Source: Verrucomicrobiia bacterium
Lineage (GTDB): Bacteria; Verrucomicrobiota; Verrucomicrobiia; Verrucomicrobiales; DEV007
Length of the DNA: 47,766 nucleotides
NCBI GenBank assembly: GCA_020439995.1
Contig: JAGROY010000048.1
Coordinates: 1-47,766 of the forward strand
Direction of reading: 5' to 3'
The translations under genes and the position numbers were made by a program. Below, in pieces: positions 42,544 to 47,766 of this stretch. The notes beneath the pieces are model-generated. The model saw only the letters and a list, made by a program, of their open reading frames with translations, did no database searches and was not told the DNA's origin. Each line of letters starts with the position of its first letter. Position 1 is the stretch's first letter.

Positions 42544-43335
42544 ATGAAATCAACGCTCTTCCTACTACTCTTCACTGGCACTGCAGCTGCACTTTGGGCT
42601 GAGGACAGTCCATTGATCAAAGCCAGAGACGGCTCTGGGGTCTACGGCTACAAAGACACACCAAAACTTCCCTGGTGCGAATGGCTGGTGCATGACCCTG
42701 ACAGACCCGCCCCGCCCAAGTTGGATCCTGGCAAACCCATTGTATCTTCGCCGCCTCCTGCCGACGCTGTGGTATTGTTCGACGGCCGCGATCTCGGGCA
42801 TTGGACTGAGACCGATTGGGAGGTGTCAGAGAGACTCTTGGTCGCCACCGGTGACAAATCCCCTGCTACCAGGCAGTCCTTTGGCAGTTTCCAACTTCAT
42901 CTGGAATGGCGGATGCCGAAGGACTTCGACGGGCCATGGTACAACAAAGGCAACAACGGCGTTCTGCTGCACGGCCTCTATGAGATCCAGATCTTCGATT
43001 CCTATCATGAACCGCTCTACCCAGACGGCCAATGCGCCGCAGTCTACGCACAAACCCCTCCGACAGTGAATGTCACACTCGCCCCCGGCGAATGGCAGTC
43101 CTTTGACATCGTCTTCACGGCACCTGTTTTTGAGAACGATGAATTGGTCGAACCCGCTTACGTCACCATGTTCCACAATGGCGTGCTCGTGCACAATCAT
43201 CAGAAAGTCTATGGTGCCACCGGTCACAAAGTTCTGCCTCACTACAATCGCAAAGTGAGCACGGGGCCCATCGTCCTTGCCGGGCACGGCTGCCCTGTCG
43301 CCTTCCGCAACATCTGGATCCGCCCAACTCCCTGA
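42544..43335 (+). CDS. Secreted DUF1080 (3-keto-disaccharide hydrolase-like) protein
   Basis: A 263-residue protein from the ATG at 42544, where the signal peptide (TLFLLLFTGTAAALWA) begins; the frame opens earlier at 42430 without a signal. The jelly-roll domain shows VVLFDGRDLGHWTE, FQLHLEWRMP, NGVLLHGLYEIQIFDS, WQSFDIVFTAP and GPIVLAGHGCPVAFRNIWIRP, the usual DUF1080 course. These proteins are very numerous in Planctomycetes and Verrucomicrobia and act on carbohydrates; some are 3-keto-glycoside hydrolases. Confidence 0.87.
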   Translation: MKSTLFLLLFTGTAAALWAEDSPLIKARDGSGVYGYKDTPKLPWCEWLVHDPDRPAPPKLDPGKPIVSSPPPADAVVLFDGRDLGHWTETDWEVSERLLVATGDKSPATRQSFGSFQLHLEWRMPKDFDGPWYNKGNNGVLLHGLYEIQIFDSYHEPLYPDGQCAAVYAQTPPTVNVTLAPGEWQSFDIVFTAPVFENDELVEPAYVTMFHNGVLVHNHQKVYGATGHKVLPHYNRKVSTGPIVLAGHGCPVAFRNIWIRPTP

Positions 43336-43385
43336 CTTCAGATCCTCTCAACCAAAGGCGTAGACTCGAGCCCAGCAAGATCCTT

Positions 43386-43691
43386 TCACTCCTGTAGGTA
43401 CTGCAATCTCGACCAGAACGATCGCCAACATTCGCTTATGAATATTGCCATCGCAGTCGGGACAACAAAGAAAAGGATGGTGGCCTCTCCATCACTCATC
43501 CAATCCGCCTGCGCCCCGCCCGCCATTCCGAATATCACCAGGATCAACGGCAGAGTGCTGACCATCCCAAAGATGCAAAGAATAATCCATGGCACTCCTG
43601 CTATCCACCACAGACTCGGCACAAGTTCTCCAAGGACGAGCGTCCCTGCACATGCGAATATGCGGAGTATGTGAAATCTGATTCGGTTCAT
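43386..43691 (-). CDS. Small membrane protein of unknown function
   Basis: A 101-residue protein from the ATG at 43691 (with AAGAG upstream), with two or three hydrophobic helices (near 10-35, 38-60, 75-90). No family was recognised. It is the left-most gene of a run of short minus-strand genes that may be a cassette array. Confidence 0.5.
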   Translation of the reverse strand: MNRIRFHILRIFACAGTLVLGELVPSLWWIAGVPWIILCIFGMVSTLPLILVIFGMAGGAQADWMSDGEATILFFVVPTAMAIFISECWRSFWSRLQYLQE

Positions 43692-44210
43692 CTCTTGAGC
43701 AACTTCAAAGGACGCCGGATCACTCACCGGGAGCGCGGCTTCAGCTGCGAGTCTTGGGAGGCACTGACATGGGAGCTTAAACTCGCTGCGACGCAGGGAT
43801 TCAGCGCTCCGCCTTCGCCTTTTGATTTCTGTTTTGGATCAGCATCGCGAGTTTGTCGTGCGAGAATACTCAGCAGGGCGTGCGACAGGTGACAAAGCAC
43901 CACGCTACACCAAGACGCCAAAGTCAGCAGAATAATAATCTGCGGAGGATCGGATCACGAGGCCACGAATATCCCCGTCCAGAGGACCGCGACAATCCAT
44001 GATCCGCCTCGCCATTTCGCGTTTAATTCTGCGAACCACAGCCAAAATCGCTCGGATCGGGAAATCGCAAGTTTCGACAACTGGCTTATTCGGAAGAGTT
44101 CCATTTCAAAAATCAGGCGACTTCGAGCAGGAAGCGTCGATGAGACGACAGATGCCCCCCCCGAGCCGTTGCATCCGTATTGTTCGCCCTTGTTCGGCAA
44201 TTTGGGTTCA
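43692..44210. other. Stretch without a confident gene inside the cassette-like region
   Basis: About 520 bases. Minus-strand frames at 43724-43921 and 43955-44248 are open, and the second ends in a hydrophobic stretch, but neither has a convincing protein pattern. The region may hold degraded cassettes. Confidence 0.3.
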
Positions 44211-44585
44211 TCATTTCTGTGGATTCGGTGTCGACCGGAGCCTGACACGCAGGAATCGCGATCTCAAGCGGTCAACAATAGCAGTATCGGCCTGTGCTGA
44301 AAACAACGCATGGAGTCTCGAAGTTTGTTCACAATACTCTGGTGGCTCAGGGCCAATCCAGAAACGGCTATTGTCTCCGAATGGCTCCCAGACCCGAAAC
44401 GCCTGCCCTGAGAAACTGAAGTCGCAAAACTGCTCTTCACGGAATTCCGATAGGAAGCATGGCCTGCGCTTGATCGCCGTGTCTGCGAAACTTCCGAGCA
44501 GATCACATACCGCAGATCTACCGATGTTCGGGATCTCGAACGCAAACAAGCGCCCCTGAGGGTCATGTAGATCATATATCTTCAT
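44211..44585 (-). CDS. Short soluble protein, possible immunity-type
   Basis: A 124-residue protein: FEIPNIGRSAVCDLL, then REEQFCDFSFSGQAFRVWEPFGDNSRFWIGPEPP. The last block (WEPxGDxSRYWIGPxPP) resembles a group of short hypothetical proteins that I have seen in cassette and accessory regions. No catalytic motif. An attC-like or recurring element lies upstream at 44641-44688. Confidence 0.6.
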   Translation of the reverse strand: MKIYDLHDPQGRLFAFEIPNIGRSAVCDLLGSFADTAIKRRPCFLSEFREEQFCDFSFSGQAFRVWEPFGDNSRFWIGPEPPEYCEQTSRLHALFSAQADTAIVDRLRSRFLRVRLRSTPNPQK

Positions 44586-44640
44586 GGTTGGACTAATGGC
44601 ATTGATGGCGTGTTCGGTTGGGCAACGTCCAAAGGACTTT

Positions 44641-44688
44641 CACCCGCTACGGGCAGTCCACCTCCGAAACAGGGGTTAAAGGTTTAGT
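44641..44688 (-). repeat. Recurring intergenic element, copy 1
   Basis: This element lies between two short minus-strand genes and matches the one at 46270-46319 (shared blocks CCGC, GGCAG, CCAC, TCCG, AACAGGG, TTAA, GGTTT in the same order). Each copy has an internal hairpin. On the minus strand it starts with a TTTAAC box, the kind of core found in integron attC sites. Confidence 0.5.
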
Positions 44689-44690
44689 TT

Positions 44691-45149
44691 TCATTTGGCT
44701 TCCGTCTCCAGAGCGGTAGCGGGTTGTCCAGCACCGTCTTCTACCGGTTGTGTTGTCGGCAAACACAAACCACACTGAGCGACACTCATTAGACGCCACG
44801 TCCCCATGTATGCTTCTAGTGGGATCGAAACTACAGATTTGTCTCTCGTGTAAACGAGCCGCGGCAGCCATAAGAGCCTTTTGAATCCGTATTCCCGAGT
44901 TGAAGTAATCTCCCCTGAAGCATCCTCGATGGTCAGGACTCCACTCTCAATGCCTATTTTCCGTGGAAGTGAATCGTACTCGAAGAATCCAGAAACAGTC
45001 AGGACTAATGCCAGCGCCAGGAAGGAACTTGCGGAGACCTCCGTGATCAGACCCACAAGCGCCAATGCGGCCAACGCAAGGCATGCCACTACCGAGCAAG
45101 CCGACAATCTCAATGCGATGAACGAAAGGAATGGACGCCTGGCTGTCAT
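44691..45149 (-). CDS. Membrane protein with a PH-like cytoplasmic part
   Basis: A 152-residue protein from the ATG at 45149. Two membrane helices (near 12-32 and 35-53) are followed by a beta-rich part (IGIESGVLTIEDASGEITSTREYGF) as in short membrane PH-like proteins. An upstream ATG at 45203 adds an unrelated stretch. No function can be given. Confidence 0.55.
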   Translation of the reverse strand: MTARRPFLSFIALRLSACSVVACLALAALALVGLITEVSASSFLALALVLTVSGFFEYDSLPRKIGIESGVLTIEDASGEITSTREYGFKRLLWLPRLVYTRDKSVVSIPLEAYMGTWRLMSVAQCGLCLPTTQPVEDGAGQPATALETEAK

Positions 45150-45767
45150 CTCGCTTTTCTTAGCAGACACTCTATGCGTTAGCTTCGATGAACACAAGCA
45201 CACAGAATCGCAAAATCTTCCGCTGCCTTCAGCAATGAACTTCCGATGTCCTGTCGAAAATGCAGAGGGTCAAAGTTTCGCTGAGCTTCCAAGTCCACAA
45301 CGGGTCATGGTCTGGGTGCATCGTCTTATTGTCCGGCATTCGTGGTTCGCGGGCGAATATCTGCGCTCAGGTCGTCTGCCATGCTGGAATCGTGAGAATC
45401 ATAACCTAATCGATGTCGAACTTTCGGGCTAACATAAACGCAACACTCGGTAGCTACCACTGGCTAGGTTTTATAACATCAGGACTTTCACCGAATAAGA
45501 AGCGCCTCGCTTTGCTCGGCGTACAACGTCATAGCACACTAACCGCCTGATCACAGCCGCGCTTTGACGATGCCGACGAAGTCCTCCTACGCCTGCCCGG
45601 AGGCGCAGCTTCGACGGTGGATTGAAAGTTGATTTTTCATGTCAGGTTGAAGTCGAAGCGGGACAGGTGCCAGGAGCGAATCTTGTTAGTCTTTCTTCTT
45701 CGGCTTCTTGGCCGCATTCTTTGGAAGAGAATACTGGTCATCAGAATCCCCAATCCTGTTGGAACGT
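45150..45767. other. Gap with an inverted repeat in the cassette-like region
   Basis: About 620 bases without a confident gene. A plus-strand frame ending at 45432 (HSWFAGEYLRSGRLPCWNREN) is open through the antisense of the membrane gene but is not credible as a whole. An imperfect inverted repeat lies at 45573-45617. Confidence 0.3.
45573..45617. repeat. Imperfect inverted repeat
   Basis: Outer arms 45573-45581 and 45609-45617 pair at 8 of 9 positions, and inner GGAGG/CCTCC and GGCG/CGCC blocks offer alternative pairings. It could be a transcription terminator-like or attC-like structure. Confidence 0.4.
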
Positions 45768-46253
45768 TTATGGTTCGGGTAGCAGAGCATCTTCAATGGT
45801 GCGGTAAGATTGAATCAGAAACTCATCTTCCTCCTGTGATTCGTCGAATTCATAATCTTCATGCTCGAAGTCGTAGAGGCCTGGCAAAAGATCTCCTGAC
45901 AACGATAGCAAGTATCCGGATGAATCACCACTCGACCAGTCGATGATTGGAAAATAGCGCCTTGCCGACTCTGGGTGTGTCTCCTGAAACCAGTCCCGAA
46001 TTTCTTCAATGAACGCAGGAAGTTCGGCAAGAGGCTTGAACATCCAATATGTCTGATTGGACTTCGCGGACACGCCAAAGCCATCATACGTGAGATACAG
46101 TTCGCGAAATTCGGCAGGAAGCCGGAAGCCAAGGGTTGATTCGAGCTTCGCAATATCCGCCGCATCTGCGCTAGGTCTTGTGACTAGCTTGTATCCGTCG
46201 TCCTTGTGTGACCACTCGTGGGAACGCTGAATGATGTCTCGCCAATTCTTCAT
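45768..46253 (-). CDS. SMI1/KNR4-family protein (likely immunity type)
   Basis: A 161-residue protein from the ATG at 46253. The SMI1/KNR4 fold is visible in KLESTLGFRLPAEFRELYLTYDGF (the usual LP..y..f...NGG block), then FKPLAELPAFIEE, IIDWSSGDSSGYLLSL, and YDFEHEDYEF. Bacterial members often neutralise polymorphic toxins. No toxin gene is next to it, consistent with an orphan immunity gene in a cassette array. Confidence 0.8.
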   Translation of the reverse strand: MKNWRDIIQRSHEWSHKDDGYKLVTRPSADAADIAKLESTLGFRLPAEFRELYLTYDGFGVSAKSNQTYWMFKPLAELPAFIEEIRDWFQETHPESARRYFPIIDWSSGDSSGYLLSLSGDLLPGLYDFEHEDYEFDESQEEDEFLIQSYRTIEDALLPEP

Positions 46254-46269
46254 TTCTTTATCGTCAAGG

Positions 46270-46319
46270 GTGACCCGCCGCCTACAGGCAGCGCCACTCC
46301 GCAACAGGGTTAAGGTTTC
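46270..46319 (-). repeat. Recurring intergenic element, copy 2
   Basis: The counterpart of the element at 44641-44688, between the SMI1/KNR4 gene and the next upstream gene. Its hairpin (GCTGCC with GGCGGC on the minus strand, loop TGTA) differs in sequence from copy 1 while keeping the fold. Confidence 0.5.
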
Positions 46320-46331
46320 GAGTGAACAGGG

Positions 46332-46844
46332 TCATGTCGACTCAGGGCGTGTAGGCGGTTGGTGTCCACCCGCTACCATCTGGATGGATAAGGTGCGTCG
46401 AGTCGGTCGAATAATTTCCAATTCTTCCGCCTGCTTCCGAAGCGCCTTCAGTGGTTTCCGGGCTGGGTCTTCTTTCGGAATCATACTCGGCATCCAGTAA
46501 AGCGCCATGTCAACTACGTGGGGCTGGGTGCCGATACGGGAGGCGATCTCTGAAATGGTTCGCTTGCCTCCAAGCTTCGTGACTCCGAACTGAGCCATTG
46601 CTTTCGTTTGCTGCGAGTGCGCCGAGCGAATCGCATCAAGCCCGAATCGGAGAATCTCAAGCGCCTCATCTCGATTGTTGATCGTGGAGATCGCCAAACG
46701 GTAGCTAGCAGAATGATCAAAATGCTCTTTCAGGAAGCAAACTCTCGCTTCGCTTTCGGTGCCGCGTAGCCATTGCGCTACCTGGTTGAAGTCTCGCGAC
46801 TCCAGGGGACGCTGCATCAATTCGGCTGCTTCGTCAGCGTTCAT
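46332..46844 (-). CDS. Helical protein of unknown function
   Basis: A 170-residue, mostly helical protein with HEAT-like repeats (DEAAELMQRPLE, DEALEILRFGLDAI). It starts one base after an attC-like core (46846-46852) and its C-terminal residues read into the region next to the recurring element, both typical of integron cassettes. No domain was recognised. Confidence 0.55.
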   Translation of the reverse strand: MNADEAAELMQRPLESRDFNQVAQWLRGTESEARVCFLKEHFDHSASYRLAISTINNRDEALEILRFGLDAIRSAHSQQTKAMAQFGVTKLGGKRTISEIASRIGTQPHVVDMALYWMPSMIPKEDPARKPLKALRKQAEELEIIRPTRRTLSIQMVAGGHQPPTRPEST

Positions 46845-46845
46845 T

Positions 46846-46918
46846 TCTTAACTTTCTAGATCATCCACGGCGGGGAGGAAAGCCCGAATTCAAACTGGAG
46901 CGTTACCCGCCGTTAGAT
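46846..46918 (-). repeat. attC-like site, candidate B
   Basis: On the minus strand the site begins with ATCTAAC, a perfect RYYYAAC core, continues GGCGGG, which can pair with CCCGCC near the other end, and ends GTTAAGA, a near match to GTTRRRY. Length 73 bases, within the usual range for attC. The next gene starts immediately after it, and the C-terminus of the preceding gene is encoded within it. Confidence 0.45.
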
Positions 46919-47270
46919 GGAGCGTGTTCGGCTGGTCTTGATGTTGCGAAAAGGCATCTGGGCTTACGCTCCGTCCAATCATTCGTGACACAGGTAGAGA
47001 CGCGATATCAAACGCAGCTACTCCGATGATGATCGCGACAGCAACGCGAAATCTTCCCTTATTCGCGCTAATCCAAACCGTGCGATAAAGTGCTATAGAA
47101 ACCGCCAATCCTACAACGAGACCGAGTAGTGATCTCATTGCTATCATCGGATCAATTGAACTTGTAGTCGGTTCGGTGACAGCTGCAAGTGCAACGACTC
47201 CAATCGGAAAGAACATCATAAAAGGAACAGCCACCAATTTTGCGATAAGTCGTTTTCGTTTGGTGTTCAT
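46890..47270 (-). CDS. Small membrane protein of unknown function
   Basis: A 126-residue protein from the ATG at 47270, preceded by GAAGGAA as ribosome-binding site, with three hydrophobic helices (near 12-32, 45-62, 75-95). The C-terminal residues NTLHLTAGNAPV come from the attC-like site, a feature I associate with cassette genes. An in-frame upstream ATG at 47324 lies inside the attC-like site and is not favoured. Confidence 0.55.
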   Translation of the reverse strand: MNTKRKRLIAKLVAVPFMMFFPIGVVALAAVTEPTTSSIDPMIAMRSLLGLVVGLAVSIALYRTVWISANKGRFRVAVAIIIGVAAFDIASLPVSRMIGRSVSPDAFSQHQDQPNTLHLTAGNAPV

Positions 47271-47282
47271 TTCCTTCGTTTG

Positions 47283-47342
47283 GCCTAACGTTATAGCGCA
47301 CCAATCCCTGACTAAAAGGCGCACGCCGATGACAAGTTAGAG
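47283..47342 (-). repeat. attC-like site, candidate A
   Basis: On the minus strand the 60-base site runs from CTCTAAC to GTTAGGC, the latter a perfect GTTRRRY core. Inner arms pair only partly (GCGCC with GGTGCGC, one bulge). The next gene starts 13 bases after GTTAGGC, as in integron cassettes. Confidence 0.5.
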
Positions 47343-47380
47343 GTGGCAATCATATTTGACGATCCGAAAACACAGCGCGG

Positions 47381-47680
47381 TCAGGTATTGGGTGCCACGC
47401 CTTGTTCGATACCTTCGAATTCCGCAATGAGTCGCCACAGAATCTCTTCTCGGCGAGCGCGCCTACCTCTATCGGATGCCGCGCGGGAGACTGCGTCTGC
47501 GTATTCCTCGATCTCTGGTTGTGCAGCATCAAATTCTTGATTCCGCGCCTTGTTGATGAATTCGACCACGGCTAGTTGGACGCCCCGAGGGTTGTCGAAG
47601 GAGTTCTTACCGGTAGCATCGTGATACTTAAGCATGCACCCGAACAGGGTGTAAAAGTTGCTCCTCGTTTTAAAAGCCAT
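47381..47680 (-). CDS. Short protein of unknown function
   Basis: A 99-residue protein, mostly helical and charged (QPEIEEYADAVSRAASDRGRRARREEI). No family recognised. It is the right-most gene of the minus-strand series; the attC-like site at 47283-47342 follows it. Confidence 0.5.
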   Translation of the reverse strand: MAFKTRSNFYTLFGCMLKYHDATGKNSFDNPRGVQLAVVEFINKARNQEFDAAQPEIEEYADAVSRAASDRGRRARREEILWRLIAEFEGIEQGVAPNT

Positions 47681-47766
47681 CTTGTTTCCTGGATCGAAGA
47701 TGCTCCATAGGAGGGTAAGCGCAGAGGTGAATTTCGACTCGTAGTACAGCGCGGCGGAAAAAAGCG

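Noticed and set aside
43955..44248. A 97-codon minus-strand frame ending in a hydrophobic stretch
   Set aside because: The N-terminal part is not protein-like and it overlaps the more convincing gene at 44211-44585.
44881..45432. A 183-codon plus-strand frame in the cassette-like region
   Set aside because: It overlaps a better-supported minus-strand membrane gene for most of its length and its first half has no protein features.
1..47766. CRISPR arrays, tRNA or rRNA genes, transposases
   Set aside because: No regularly spaced direct repeats, no tRNA T-loop pattern with matching stem and no transposase-like protein were found by eye.

Overview
The window reads as a chromosomal segment of a Gram-negative bacterium of the phylum Verrucomicrobia. 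The strongest clue is the four-gene Verru_Chthon cassette (3.7-9.5 kb), a prepilin-like module known from Verrucomicrobia. Supporting clues are large secreted proteins with Ig-like repeats and verrucomicrobial C-termini, an ECF sigma factor next to a zinc-ribbon Ser/Thr kinase, a sigma factor carrying a membrane-spanning extension, a DUF1080 protein, a multiheme cytochrome c and a PagL-like outer-membrane protein. No rRNA, tRNA, CRISPR, transposase or phage gene was recognised.

Layout. 0.1-3.6 kb: a large secreted repeat protein. 3.7-10.3 kb: the Verru_Chthon cassette (D, B, C, A order, start and stop codons overlapping) plus a fifth secreted protein. 10.3-11.2 kb: decayed DNA with a frameshifted nitroreductase pseudogene. 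11.2-19.0 kb, minus strand: a phosphonate operon made of an iron-type alcohol dehydrogenase, the PhnD, PhnC and PhnE transporter, a PhnY-type 2-oxoglutarate dioxygenase and a PhnZ-type HD oxygenase, followed closely by an eight-heme cytochrome c and a small membrane protein. 19.1-25.9 kb: PhoH-type PIN-ATPase, phosphatidylserine decarboxylase, a DUF962-like membrane protein, a class III aminotransferase and a Tat-exported PhoX phosphatase. The phosphonate genes, phoX and phoH lie within 15 kb, which suggests a phosphorus-scavenging neighbourhood.

26-30.8 kb, minus strand: a membrane-spanning sigma factor, an unknown secreted protein, a formylglycine-generating-enzyme-like lipoprotein and a broken B12-binding-domain fragment. 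31.1-34.2 kb: an ECF sigma factor and Ser/Thr kinase pair; an in-frame TAA separates the kinase from what looks like its own C-terminal extracytoplasmic domain. 34.4-37.0 kb: a PBP4-type D-Ala-D-Ala carboxypeptidase translationally coupled to a TlpA/thioredoxin-like protein. In the latter an in-frame TGA replaces the first cysteine of the CxxC motif, and a GGUC-loop hairpin follows. This is best read as a selenoprotein (UGPC) and is the most striking item in the window. 37.2-43.3 kb: PagL-like deacylase, a VapBC toxin-antitoxin pair, a flavin-dependent halogenase-like enzyme with its own acyl carrier protein, a small basic protein, a secreted endonuclease/phosphatase-family protein and a DUF1080 protein.

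43.4-47.8 kb: at least seven short, mostly unknown genes, all on the minus strand, separated by attC-like and other recurring palindromic elements. This resembles an integron gene-cassette array, but no integrase lies in the window. All calls are from reading the sequence; no database search was run.
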